DNA from: Taeniopygia guttata
Taxonomy: Eukaryota > Chordata > Aves > Passeriformes > Estrildidae
Assembly (NCBI RefSeq): GCF_048771995.1
Contig: NC_133026.1
Span: 152,295,001 to 152,359,000 of the forward strand
DNA: 64,000 bases
Direction: 5' to 3'
This document shows positions 47,101 through 57,132 of this stretch, one piece after another (the first letter of the stretch is position 1; each line of letters begins with the position of its first letter). The position numbers were made by a program, and so were the translations under genes. Under the pieces are notes generated by a model, which saw only the letters and a list, made by a program, of their open reading frames with translations, was not told where the DNA came from and searched no databases.

Positions 47101-50100
47101 ATCCAAGGCAGGCAGTGGAGTGGAGGATGGAAAAATCTCCTCAAATGCTACTCGCTGCCTAGAAGTCAGAAAAAAATTATACAAGCTCTCAGTGTCTAAT
47201 TCCCAGTGAAGGCAGGAGTGACAGATTCCAGGATCACGTCAAGGTGACACCAGGCACGAATTCACTCACAAAATGTGTCATAATCACTGAATCCTAGAAT
47301 GGTTTGGCCAGAAAGGGACCTTAAAGCTCATCACTTCCCAGCTCCATGATCCCACAAATCTGGACCTGAGATTATAGAAACATACTTCTCTGTTATTTCC
47401 AGAGAAGATGAAATTTAAAAATCTGGTTTTGCATTTTGAAATCCTAAATACAATTGTGAACATAATGAAGAAGAAAGTATCTTGAAAAAAAATCAGTTTT
47501 AAGCACCAAATCTTACTAATATTTTAAATATTTTTTATTTAAGGAGACAACTTAGAGCCCCTTCCAGAGCCGTAAGAAGCTCAAAGGCAGCTGGAGAGGG
47601 ACTTTGGACAAGGGTGTGGAGTGACAGCACAAGTGGGAAGGGCCTCCCACTGCCAAAGGGCAGAGATGGATGGGGTACTGGGAAGGAATTGTTGCTTGTG
47701 AGGGTACTGAGGAATCGGAATGATTTCCTGGAGAAGTTGTGGCTGCCCCATCCCTGGAAGGCCAGGCTGGATGGGGCTTGGAGCAGCCTGGTCTGGTGAA
47801 AGGTGTCCCTGTCCATGTCAGGGGGTGGAATGAGATGAACTTTGAGGTCCCTTCCCACCCAAACTGTTCTGTGGTTCCATGACTCCAGGGTTCTACATTA
47901 GATGCTCTGACACACAGAACCCCTCAGGCTTACCGGGAACTCATGTGGTTAATAACTGAGGCCTTGTACTCCGACTGCAGAGCCAAAATATCTGCAAGAA
48001 TAAAAGGATGCTGTTACTGCCAAGATGAGGATTAGCAGAGCCATACAGTTTATGAAGGAAAGCCAGTATTTGATATTAACATAGGAAATTATTCACATAG
48101 AACTTGGTCAGAGATCTGTGGAGGGGGAATGGAGTATTTATTTACAAATTTTCTAAGCCGATTTTTTATTTCCTATTTGTTAATCATACACTTCGTAAAC
48201 GTGTATTCTCATAGCAACAGATGCAGAAGATATCTGAATTCCTTATTTATTCCTTATTATTATTTATTATTTATTCCTTATTATTCCTTATTATTCCATC
48301 ATATCTGAATTTCTGATCTTTCTCTAACACTAACATTCAAGATGAGGATTTGAATTCCTTTGGAAAGCTTCCCACTTCAGAAAGGTACCAGAATGAATGA
48401 GATACCTTCTTCCCTGACCCAGCCATGCTGCTTTCTTCCACTGATCCCCTTCTCTAGAACCTTTTCCACACAGCAGGGTCCTACCTTCAGGGGACGGAGC
48501 AGGGATAACCCTCAGGATCTTCTCTATTTGGTTCATCGTTGATGTTCCAGGAAAAAGAGGCTTTCCAAGCAGCATCTCTCCCAGAATGCAGCCAATGCTC
48601 CACATGTCCACACCCTTAGTGTAACTACAAACAGGAACAGAACAGAGGTAGGATTAAATCAAGCACTTATTTTCCTGTACCTGCTATTCACATCACCTAC
48701 ATTGATTTATTTGCTAGAAAGCATACTTGGTGACTTCTCAAATATAAATGCTCACAGGTTTGAACTATAAATTGAATAACATTTGGGAATCATGAGACTG
48801 ACAAGCATGAAACAGAAAGGAGATTTATCCTACTCAAAGTCTAGTCTAAGAAACCATAAAAGGAAATATATTACAGGGAAATACTAGAACAAGGTAATAT
48901 ATTAAAGGTAATGCCATAACCAGGTATTATATCCTTTTCATATGACCAAGAATGAAGATATACATTGTTCTTTGGTCATAATGCACGTACAAAGTAGTTA
49001 CAATTACTTAAGAATTACATTTTTAAGCAAAGTCAATCCCAACCAGTGAGTATAGGACAGTTTGCAAAACATCCACATTTAAAATCTGGGATACTAGCCT
49101 GCATCTGTTTATTGACTTTTCTGGTTTTTCATATTTAATTAAAAAAAAAAAAAAAGGAGTAAGCTTGACTAACAGGCAGCTGGTTTAACATTCAATTAGG
49201 GAATATTTTGTGAAGGTCTATCAAAATACACTGCTTCAATTTGGAAAAGAGGATTTACTTTCTCAAGCAGATTTTGTAAAGTTGTGGGTTCAAGGGAGAA
49301 GACATAAATGTGGTGGGAGAAAGGGTGACAAACGGCTTGTGCATGTCCACTGACACTGTAAGAACACAGGAAGGACATGGTCATGTTCATAAGAGGTTTT
49401 TGTGTTGCAGAAGTTTAATTGTACACTGAGAAAAAAGACTGCTGACATGACCCTGCATCTAGTGACACTGCAAAGACTGAAGACTTTTAGACAAAAAAAT
49501 GTGCAAGTGGTAAAGTGCCAGGCTCCCCTCCCCTGCTCACCGGCGGGAGGCCATCAGGATCTCGGGCGCTCGGTACCAGCGCGTGGCCACGTACTCGGTG
49601 AGCACGGGGCTGGGCTGGGGCTCGCCCCGCTGGCACAGGGAGCGCGCCAGCCCGAAGTCACACAGCTTCACACGGCACTGGGCATCCAGCAGCACGTTGG
49701 AAGGCTGCAAGGGACACAGCACAATTAATGAGCCCTTCACTCTCTGAATAGCAGATCATTACTGAGGTTCTTTTACTAGTCTCATACTTGTAAATTTATT
49801 CATACACATGGAGACAGGCTGGGACAGCTGGAACTATGGGGACAGAAGGCTCCAGGGGAGACCTGAGAGCTCCTTCAAATGCCTAAAGGGGTGCCAAGAG
49901 AGCTCGAGATCCACTCCTCTTTTCAACAGCCTGGACAGCACACGGGGGAATGGCTTCCCACTGCCACAGGGCACAGTTAGATGGGATGTTGGGAACTGGC
50001 ACAGGGCAGGGTTAGAAGGGATATTGGGAACTGGCACAGGGCATGGTTAGATGGGATAGTGGGACCTCGCACAGGGTAGGGTTAGAAGGGATATTGGGAA

Positions 50101-53100
50101 CTGGCAGAGAGTAGAGTTAGATGGGATATTGGGAACTGGCACAGGGCAGGGTTAGAAGGGATATTGGGAACTGGCACAGGACACGGTTAGATGGGATATT
50201 GGGAAGGAATCATTCCCTGTGAAGGTGGTGAGGCCCTGGCACAGGCTGTCCAGAGAAGCTCTGGCTGCCCCATCCCTGGAAGTGCTCCAGGCCAGGTTGG
50301 ATGGGTCTTGGAGTAATCTGGGATAGTGAAAGGTGGTCCTCTCAATGACAGGGGGTGGAAGTGGTTGGGCTTTGAAGGTCCTTGAAAATCTTGAAATATA
50401 CCTTCTGATCTCTGTGAATAACATTCCCTGAGTGGATGAATTTAGTTGCCTTCAGGAGTTGGTAGAGAATGTAACACTTGTGAATGTCTTTCAGCAAATT
50501 CCCCTTCTTAATCACAGCATGTAAATCTGTCTCTGAAATATACCAGTGATACATTTACATCAGTAAATATCAGTAGTATCATGAGCATTCACTATCAAAA
50601 GTGATAACAAGGATAACAAGGATAGCTCCTAAGAGAGGCTGGTTTGAAGGCTGCTGCAGTGCTGAGTCTCACCCATGGACTCAAAGATGAGGTAGATGTC
50701 CTTGTCATTCTCTGCTTGGATAACATCGAGCAGCTTGATGATATTTGGATGTTCTCCAAATTCCTGCACAGGGAAGAGACCCAGCTGTCACAATCATGTT
50801 TTGCTTGTGAATCATAAAAAGGGACAGTAACCTATATTACACTTGGTATTACTGTCTAAAACAAACATTAACATGCTTTTTCCTCCATTAGGCTGCTTCT
50901 GAAATAAACTTTAAAAAAGGATTTAAGTTAGTTCCATAGTAAGAAACCAGTCAGTTAATCAAAAAAATCATCTCTGTTGAATGAGACATTAGTTCTAACA
51001 CTCCTTCTATACCATTTATACTAAAATCCAGTTCCCTTTATGCACCCCATGTTTCCTACTGAACCCAAGAATTACTGTGGCATGAAAACAGATCATAGTT
51101 GCCATCAACATTCATAGTTAAAAACCCAAGCAATCAGAACATGCCCATCTGAGGGCTGGCTTGGACACTCACAGGCTGCACTGAGGAACTGACTGCATGG
51201 AGATCAGACAGCACACAGAGATACCTGAACACAGATACCACACTGCAGGTGGAGTCCATCCTCACGTCTCTGCAGACTGACAATCCTCATGGGATCATTA
51301 AGAACATCCCTAGCTTTAACAGCTTTTATTTTCCACTTCTGTGCAGCCATGGACACTGTAAACACTTCATAATACTGCAGCATTTATAATGTGTAACATC
51401 TAGGGAAGCTCCCAAAACAACACATTCACCTGCTGCAAGGTGTGAAAACACACTCCCAAAGAAGTGAGACACAGCCAGCCCATGACACACTTTGTTTTCA
51501 TTCTGAGCATAGCCACAATACCCAGGCAAATGATCTAAAGAAGGTTTTTACCCAAAAGGGGATATTGTTCTAAAATAATAGAACAATAATAATAATAATA
51601 ATAGAATATTCAGCTAAATCTGGGCAGTGTTACTTGAGTGCTATTGAAGAAGGCAAATTTCACTGTCTCACACTGCTTTGCCCTGGAACTGATAACAGAA
51701 AGTTATGACAATATTCTAATCTGTACTAAAAAAACACGTTACCTTGAAAAGACCTTGTCAGGGCCAGTTCTATTAATCTTTGCTTAAAGAATAATAATGC
51801 TACTAACATACTTACCAAAATGACATTCTAAAATTGGCCTAAAATACACCCGTAGATCTACAACTACACTGAACAGCAAACACAAAATCTGCAAGCAACC
51901 ACCAGAGCATCAGAAAATCATTCACACCCCAGATATTACAGCAACTTCTCAATTATAATAATTGAGATACATAGCATAAAACAATAACCTAGTCCATCAA
52001 ATGGCCTTGCGACAAACATCAAGACTGAACAAAGCAATTAGTATGCACAAACAAACAAATTAAAACAAACATGCAGTTATGAATAATGGAGTATTTTTCA
52101 CATCTTTTCCTTTCTGAGCCCTCAATTTGAACCTCAAGAAAGAGGTTTAAAATAGGAGGGGAAACTAAAATTCTTAAAGGCTATTGAGAACCAAAAGTTA
52201 TGGAAGTATGGGCTGAGCAGCACATTAACTTCCCTCTCCCTGCCCTCCTCTGCCAAGTGACTCCTCCTTTCCTTCAGAAGAAATATCCTTTTTTCCCCTG
52301 CTCCTTCTCCATTCATCACAGGAGTGCTGCAGCTGCAGAGATGATCAAACTTCTGAGGTAGTTCACTTCTAAGGAACTGTTCACATTTTTAGCTTTAAAG
52401 ATTGCAGCTTCTATTTCATCCTTCAAGAATGACTAAAAAGTAAAAAAAAATCATCTCTTTCCTACTTAACCTTGGCAGTCTTAGGAAATTCCTCTTCTAT
52501 GAGCCCTGCCTCACTTGTGTCCTTAGAAAATCACAAATTATAACAATATTATTCCAAAATATTGATGTTTCTACATGGTAAGCCTAAGGAGGAGTGAACA
52601 GATAACTGGAATGCCACTGATAAGGTAAATCATATCAAAACAAGAGTAATCTTAAGTTATTCCTTGCAGAACTTCCCATTTTCTTTTGGTTTGATTATTT
52701 TAAATTATTAAATTGCTTACAGCATGATGGAGGAAAACAATTTTGGAGTGTAAATCCCTCTCCCACCCCAAACATCCTCCAGTCATGGCAGTTTAAATGT
52801 AAGAGAAACTGTTTCTATCCACAAAGGAGCAAGAAGCTACAGAAGGTGCTGATGTGCTGAGCAGCACATTGCTAAAAATGGGGAAAGAGTAAAAACAAGC
52901 CCAAATGGAGAGTCCTCCATTCAGGTGGGTTCACCCTGAAAGGCACTTTGCCTTTCAGATGGTGCAGAAAAGAAATCGAAGAGTTATCAACACTAATCAG
53001 TGACTGCTGTATTTTGGAAAACAATGGGAAGAAAATACTTAGACATCAGAGATAATAAAAAATCAGAGAAGAGGGGGAATATGGACATTACCTGCAGGAA

Positions 53101-56100
53101 CATAATTTCTCGAAATGTTCTCTAGAAATAAAGAAAAAACAGTTTATTATCACCTCAAGAAAAGAGAAGAACAGAGATGCAGTTCAATGACAGGGTTAAA
53201 TCCACTCCTCTTTTGTACATGCCATGATACACAAAGCTTGATAATTCTTGCTTGTTTTTATCACAATATAGCTGCAGATTGTATAAGTATATATCCCAAT
53301 ATATGCAGACTGTGCATGATTATCTTTCAGAGACCAAAGTCCTGAAAATACCTATGGAATCCCACCACGTCTCAGAACACATCAGCACAGTAATTTCTCA
53401 CCTGAGCATCTGTTCGGTTCCTGAAAGCATCAAAAATCTTTTTAACAGCAACTGTTTCTCCTGTCTGGCGGTCGGTTGCTCTCCAGACAATGCCGTAGGC
53501 CTGCAGAGAAGCAGGGACAGGTGAGCAGAGTGCTGGCACCTGCTGCAGCCCGGGCCTGGTGTGGAACCAGAACGTGCTCAGTGATGGACTGGAGCAGAGG
53601 TGATGGGCGCCACATGGAACACAGAGAGATTAGGCCAAGGAGACAGACTCAGGAGACATGCTGAGAGGGTTGGGGCTGTTCAGCCTGGGGTCGAGAAGGC
53701 TGCAGGGACACTTCAGAGCTCCTTCCAGTGCCCGAAGGGGCTCCAAGAGAGCTTGGGAGGGACTCTGGACAAGGGCCTAGAGGGACAACACAAGTTGGAA
53801 GGGCTTCCCACTGCCAGAGGGCAGGGTTTAGATGGGATTTGGGAATAAATCTTTCCCTATAATGGTGGTGAGGCCCTGGAACCAGTTGCCCCAAGAAGCT
53901 GTGGCTGCCCCATTGCTGGAAGTGTCCAAGGCCAGGCTGGATGGGGCTTGGAGCAACCAGGTCTAGTGTAAGGTGTCCCTCCCATGGCAGGGGGAGGGAA
54001 TGAGTAGGCTTTAGAGTCTCTTCCAACCCAGAATGTTCTGTGGTTTCAGGACTCTGTATGGAGAGCAGCCCTGAGAGGGACTTGGGGGTGCTGATGGATG
54101 AAAACCTGGCAATTGGCTGACAACATGCACTAGCAGCCCAGCCAGCCAACCACGTCCTGGGACGCACCAAGAGAAGGACAGCCAGAACTCCACAAACCAG
54201 GGGATTGGGCCCAGCTGGTGCCAGGCTGTGACAGGCAGGTCCTGCCTGACAGTCTGATCTCCCTCTGTGACAGCATGACCTGGAGGGCTGCATTGATGGG
54301 ATGGGATGGATGGGCCATCCATCCCCATGGTGCGTGGGTCAGCAGGGCCAGGGTCTTGCTCTTGGGTCACAACAACCCCATGAAACATGCCAGGCTTAGG
54401 ACAGAGTGGCTGGAAAGCTGGAAAAGAACCTGGTGGTGCTGGTGACAGTGGCTGAACGTGAGCCCAGGTGTATCCAGGTGGCAAGATGCCAGTGGCACCT
54501 GGCTTGTACCAGCCATGGTGTGGCTGGCAGGTAAAGAGAGATCGGTCTTCTCTGCATTTGGCTTTGGTGAGATTCCCAGCTAGAGCACTGCATCCAGCTT
54601 GGCACTGCTCAGTACAAGAAGGACACAGAGCAGTTTGAGCAGCTGCAGAGAAGGGCCACGGAGACACTGCGAGGGCTGGAGTCCCTCTGCTCTGGAGCCA
54701 GGCAGGGACACCTGTGCTGTTCGGTCTGGAGAAGAGAAGGCTCCAAGGACAACTTACTGTGCTCTTTCAGAATTGAAAGGGGGGCAGTAAGAAGGATGGA
54801 GAGAGACTTTTTACCAAAGTCTATAGTGACAGCATCCCAGATTTGTTGAGGTTGGAAAAGCCCTCCAAAACCACTGGGTCCAACCACTACCATAGCAGTG
54901 TCAGGTCCAACACTAAACCTTTTTTTCAATTAAAAGCTGTGTTGACTGTTAAGGGAATGGGAACTTCTATCTGAGGTTTCCCTATTCTGGATGACTGTGA
55001 TACTTGCAAATGATGATTACTCAGTCTCACTTGTAGTACAGATCCAGTTTTTTTATTTTAGGCCATAGATTTTAATCTGGACTTTCCACAACCTAGGAGT
55101 TGCTATACCTTTGCACAAAGGGATCACATCCCGCTCAAAAATGCCATTTAATGTTTAAATACTTATCCAAAGCAAAAGAGCTGCAATGTGTGATTCTAGT
55201 GATTAAACACTCATGTAAGGATACCAAGGCAGGCTTCCCAGCAACATGTGTGGTCCTGGTGCCAAGCTCCAGGACCTTTGCCACGCATCAGGCAGTATAA
55301 ACAGTTGTACAAGTACCTCAGGTAAGTGCTACAATACTACCCTGCTGGCAACTGGGAAACAGCCTCAAGTTGTGCCAGGGGAGGCTGAGGTTGGGTATTG
55401 GAAAAATCTCTCCTGCAAAGGGCTGTGCAGCTCTGGAACAGACTGCCCCAGGGCAGGGGGGAGTCCCCATTCCTGGGGGGATTTAACAGCCACCTGGGGA
55501 CAGGGGTCAGTGGTGGCCTTGGCAGTGCTGGGAGAATGGCTGGACTCCACAGGCTCAGAGGGCTTTTCCACCTCAGTGACTCCTTGACTCTCAACATAAT
55601 GAGGGAAATACTTAAACATTTAAATACGTATCAACGCAATTAATGATAGCAAAGAGCTGCCAGAATAGAAAAGCAGATAACTCAGGAGGGCTTAGAGACT
55701 GTCTCAGGAGACATAACTTAGAAATTACCACTGGCTTATGTATAAAAATACATTTTATGGCGAAGACATGACTTGATGCAGCATGATCTGAAGTGATGGG
55801 GTTACAGTAAATGCAGGATTTGGCAGGCACAGAAGAATGTACTTTGAGACTCAGATCCATGTTACTATTTACTTGTTACAGTCCCCCGGAGCTCCCCTGG
55901 AACTTCCAGCGGGCCCTGAGCGACAGAGTTCCCACGGGCGCCTGAATTCCCAAACACCCCCACAGCTCCCCGGGGCAGCCTGGAGCCCTCACGGTGCCCT
56001 GAACGCCACACGGGCCCCCCGAGCTCTCAAGGGCCCTCCGAGCTCCGGAACCATTCCAATTCCCACAGGGCACCCCAGCTCGGGCCGGCCCCGGCCAGGC

Positions 56101-56240
56101 CAACCCCCGCCAGGCACTCACCCCCTTGCCCAGCCGCCTCTTGATCTCGTATTTGCGGCACACGAGCGGCTCCACCTCGGGCGGGCTCATGGCGGCACCT
56201 CCCGGTTGGCACCCGCTGCCATGGCAACGGCATCGCGCAC
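43936..56240 (-). CDS. MAPK15: MAPK15 (ERK8), complete coding region
   Basis: An atypical MAP kinase that autophosphorylates its TEY motif, acts at basal bodies in ciliogenesis, and promotes autophagy by binding LC3/GABARAP proteins. Thirteen coding exons on the minus strand join in frame to 561 residues (human 544). Kinase motifs: glycine loop GKGAYG 21-26, lysine in VAVKK (K43), HRDQK 136-140 (the ERK8-type HRDQK, not HRDLK), DFG 156-158, activation-loop TEY 176-178 and APE 186-188. An LC3-interacting motif YEMI lies at 335-338, where human has YQMI. The C-terminus reads [19 protein letters not shown], parallel to human GGYSQAYGTVCHSALGHLP. The start [17 protein letters not shown] is preceded by a GC-rich promoter with an RFX X-box. 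Exons: 56122-56190, 53402-53500, 53092-53121, 50673-50763, 50402-50532, 49541-49704, 48485-48624, 47934-47991, 47021-47158, 46695-46782, 45952-46279, 45583-45725, 43936-44142. Confidence 0.97.
44440..44610 (+). mobile_element. CR1 LINE 3' end, sense
   Basis: CTACTGGAAGGTGTCCCTGA, GTCCCTTCCAACCCAGGCAG, ending TCTGTGATTCTGTGAATCTG. Confidence 0.88.
44853..45520 (-). mobile_element. CR1 LINE fragment, 0.65 kb, in MAPK15 intron 12
   Basis: Starts CACAGAATCATGAAATCAGA, has CAGGTGCCACGTCCAAGTGG and CCAGGGATGGGGACTTCCCC. Its inner part (from about 45340) mirrors the segment at 54390-54530 of another copy, so it reaches the end of the CR1 coding region. Confidence 0.88.
45583..45725 (-). CDS. MAPK15: MAPK15 coding exon 12
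   Basis: Residues 446-493, [20 protein letters not shown] to GVQNLYN. Two donors compete: one after 45603 leaves phase 1, which does not fit exon 13, and GTGAGT after 45583 leaves phase 0, which does. I chose the latter. Confidence 0.85.
45952..46279 (-). CDS. MAPK15: MAPK15 coding exon 11
   Basis: 328 bp, residues 337-445, [20 protein letters not shown] onward: the low-complexity tail rich in Ser, Gln and Pro. Acceptor TTCTGCAG, donor CCAG|GTGTAA. Confidence 0.92.
46395..46460 (+). mobile_element. CR1 LINE extreme 3' end
   Basis: TTTTGGAACTAGATGATCTT and CACAAACCATTCTGTGCATC. Confidence 0.75.
46695..46782 (-). CDS. MAPK15: MAPK15 coding exon 10
   Basis: Residues 308-336, [20 protein letters not shown] then ADYRNKLYE. 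The last two residues begin the LIR motif YEMI. Donor GAG|GTACTT. Confidence 0.93.
47021..47158 (-). CDS. MAPK15: MAPK15 coding exon 9
   Basis: Residues 262-306 with split arginine codons. [20 protein letters not shown] and QHPYVS form the end of the kinase domain. Confidence 0.96.
47280..47372 (-). mobile_element. CR1 LINE 3' fragment, short
   Basis: AATCACTGAATCCTAGAATG, GGGACCTTAAAGCTCATCAC. Confidence 0.8.
47545..47890 (+). mobile_element. CR1 LINE 3' fragment, sense, in MAPK15 intron 8
   Basis: CTTAGAGCCCCTTCCAGAGC, GGGACTTTGGACAAGGGTGT, GTGGTTCCATGACTCC at its end. Confidence 0.92.
47934..47991 (-). CDS. MAPK15: MAPK15 coding exon 8
   Basis: 58 bp, residues 242-260, [19 protein letters not shown]. 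Acceptor TCTTGCAG, donor CG|GTAAGC. Confidence 0.94.
48485..48624 (-). CDS. MAPK15: MAPK15 coding exon 7
   Basis: Residues 196-241 with split codons at both ends: [46 protein letters not shown]. Acceptor TTGTAG, donor GAAG|GTAGGA. Confidence 0.97.
48625..49540 (-). other. MAPK15 intron 6, no internal feature except an A-run
   Basis: AT-rich; an A16-type run at about 49141-49155 is the only repeat noticed. Confidence 0.5.
49541..49704 (-). CDS. MAPK15: MAPK15 coding exon 6
   Basis: Residues 141-194 plus two bases. Contains [11 protein letters not shown], the activation loop [13 protein letters not shown] and the lysine-containing loop variant [10 protein letters not shown]. Donor CG|GTGAGC. 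Confidence 0.97.
49805..50400 (+). mobile_element. CR1 LINE 3' fragment with an internal tandem expansion
   Basis: GACAGGCTGGGACAGCTGGA, GGAATGGCTTCCCACTGCCA, then an expanded array (49965-50205), then GAATCATTCCCTGTGAAGGT to GGGTGGAAGTGGTTGGGCTT. It sits in MAPK15 intron 5, ending next to the exon 5 donor. Confidence 0.92.
49965..50205 (+). repeat. 35-bp tandem array born inside a CR1 copy
   Basis: About seven units built on GGGAACTGGCACAGGGCAGG plus GTTAGAAGGGATATT. A normal CR1 has this segment once, between CCACTGCCA and GGAAGGAATTCTTCC. Units alternate TTAGAAGGG and TTAGATGGG, suggesting a 70-bp higher-order step. Confidence 0.93.
50402..50532 (-). CDS. MAPK15: MAPK15 coding exon 5
   Basis: Residues 97-140, [20 protein letters not shown] to IHRDQK, with the catalytic-loop HRD. 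The donor CAGAAG|GTATAT lies just outside the end of a CR1 copy that fills much of the next intron. Confidence 0.96.
50673..50763 (-). CDS. MAPK15: MAPK15 coding exon 4
   Basis: Residues 67-96 plus one base: [20 protein letters not shown] then [10 protein letters not shown]. Donor ATGG|GTGAGA. Confidence 0.96.
50764..53091 (-). other. MAPK15 intron 3, CR1-free AT-rich DNA
   Basis: 2.3 kb with an AATAATAATAATAATA microsatellite near 51580-51603. No exon or mobile element recognised. Confidence 0.5.
53092..53121 (-). CDS. MAPK15: MAPK15 30-bp microexon 3
   Basis: Ten codons, [10 protein letters not shown], carrying the alpha-C glutamate. Acceptor TTTCTAG, donor CAG|GTAATG. Confidence 0.96.
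53402..53500 (-). CDS. MAPK15: MAPK15 coding exon 2
   Basis: Residues 24-56, [20 protein letters not shown] then [13 protein letters not shown], with the ATP-anchoring lysine. Acceptor CTCTGCAG, donor CAG|GTGAGA. Confidence 0.97.
53640..54052 (+). mobile_element. CR1 LINE 3' fragment, sense, in MAPK15 intron 1
   Basis: GTTCAGCCTGGGGTCGAGAA, GGAAGGGCTTCCCACTGCCA, ending TTCTGTGGTTTCAGGACTCT. Confidence 0.92.
54053..54835 (+). mobile_element. CR1 LINE fragment reaching into the coding region, sense
   Basis: GAGAGGGACTTGGGGGTGCT, CAGCCAACCACGTCCTGGGA, GAGCAGCTGCAGAGAAGGGC, GTCTGGAGAAGAGAAGGCTC. About 0.8 kb, directly following another CR1 tail. Confidence 0.85.
54836..54926 (-). mobile_element. 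CR1 LINE 3' fragment, short, antisense
   Basis: GAGGTTGGAAAAGCCCTCCA and CACTGGGTCCAACCACTACC. Confidence 0.75.
55346..55602 (+). mobile_element. CR1 LINE 3' fragment, sense
   Basis: GGGTATTGGAAAAATCTCTC, GGATTTAACAGCCACCTGGG, GGCTTTTCCACCTCAGTGAC. Near mirror of the copy at 44853. Confidence 0.9.
56122..56190 (-). CDS. MAPK15: MAPK15 coding exon 1
   Basis: Residues 1-23, [20 protein letters not shown] then GKG, phase 0, donor GGG|GTGAGT. It splits the glycine-rich loop. Confidence 0.95.
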
Positions 56241-56320
56241 CGCGCACCGTGCATGCGCGCGCCGCCGCCGGGCCCGCCAGGCGGCGCCGTGAGACCGGGA
56301 GCTGAGGGAGGAGAAGGAGC
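56191..56320 (-). promoter_or_regulatory. MAPK15 core promoter with RFX X-box
   Basis: CpG-rich. GCTGCCATGGCAAC at 56215-56228 differs by one base from the palindromic X-box GTTGCCATGGCAAC bound by RFX factors, and lies 25-38 bp before the MAPK15 ATG. GTGCATGCGCGCGC near 56250-56263 resembles an NRF1 site. No TATA box. Confidence 0.75.
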
Positions 56321-56730
56321 GGAGAGAGGGAAGGAGAGAGGAGAGAGGAGTGAGGAGAGAGGAGAGAGGAGAGAGGAGAGAGGAGAGAGGAGAGAGGAGA
56401 GGGGAGAGAGGAGTGAGGAGAGAGGAGAGGGGAGAGAGGAGTGAGGAGAGAGGAGAGAGGAGAGAGGAGAGAGGAGAGGGGAGAGAGGAGAGGGGAGAGA
56501 GGAGTGAGGAGAGAGGAGTGAGGAGAGAGGAGTGAGGAGAGAGGAGAGAGGAGAGAGGAGAGAGGAGTGAGGAGAGAGGAGAGAGGAGTGAGGAGAGAGG
56601 AGAGAGGAGAGAGGAGAGAGGAGAGAGGAGAAAAGAGACAGAAGAAAGGAGAGAGGAGAGAGGAGAAAAGAGACAGAAGAAAGGAGAGAGGAGAGAGGAG
56701 AGAGGAGAAAGGAGACAGGAGAAGGAGCAG
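56320..56730. repeat. Polypurine (GAGAGGA/GTGAGGA) array upstream of MAPK15
   Basis: About 0.4 kb almost purely A and G on the + strand, repeating GAGAGAGGA and GAGTGAGGA. The mirror-symmetric purine tract could form triplex (H-) DNA. Very long frames in it (Arg/Glu or Leu/Ser repeats) are composition artefacts. Confidence 0.95.
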
Positions 56731-56739
56731 GGAGAGCCC

Positions 56740-57050
56740 CTTCCAGGACTCTGGGAGAGCCGGAGAGAGGCTTGGCACACGGGCCTGGAGGACATCGCGA
56801 GGGGAATGGCTTCCCACTGCCAGAGGACAGGGATGGGATCTCGGGAAGAAATCCTTCCCTGGGAGGGTGGGCAGGCCCTTGCACAGGGTGCCCAGAGCAG
56901 TTCTGGCTGCCCCTGGGTACCTGGCAGTACCCAAGGCCAGGCTGGACGGGGCTTGGAGCAGCCTGGGACAGTGGAAGGTGTCCCTTGCCCTGGCAGGTTG
57001 ATGGGACTGGACAAGTTTTAAGGTCCATTCCAAGGTAAACATTCTGAGAT
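56740..57050 (+). mobile_element. CR1 LINE 3' fragment, sense
   Basis: GCCCCTTCCAGGACTCTGGG, GGGTGGGCAGGCCCTTGCAC, ending GTAAACATTCTGAGATTA. The last CR1 seen before a 6.7 kb CR1-free stretch. Confidence 0.92.
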
Positions 57051-57104
57051 TAAATTATACTTCTTTGTTTTTTCCCCCATGAATTTTGATTCTTCCTCTC
57101 TACC

Positions 57105-57132
57105 CTACCCCCCCCACCCCCCCCCCCCCCCC
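57105..57132. repeat. Poly-C tract
   Basis: About 26 of 28 bases are C, within TACCCCCCCCACCCCCCCCC. Confidence 0.95.

Noticed and set aside
55876-57042. Very long open frames on both strands over the GA-rich tract
   Set aside because: They are Leu/Ser or Arg/Glu repeats forced by the purine array and run into CR1 sequence. Only the short MAPK15 exon 1 in this area is supported.
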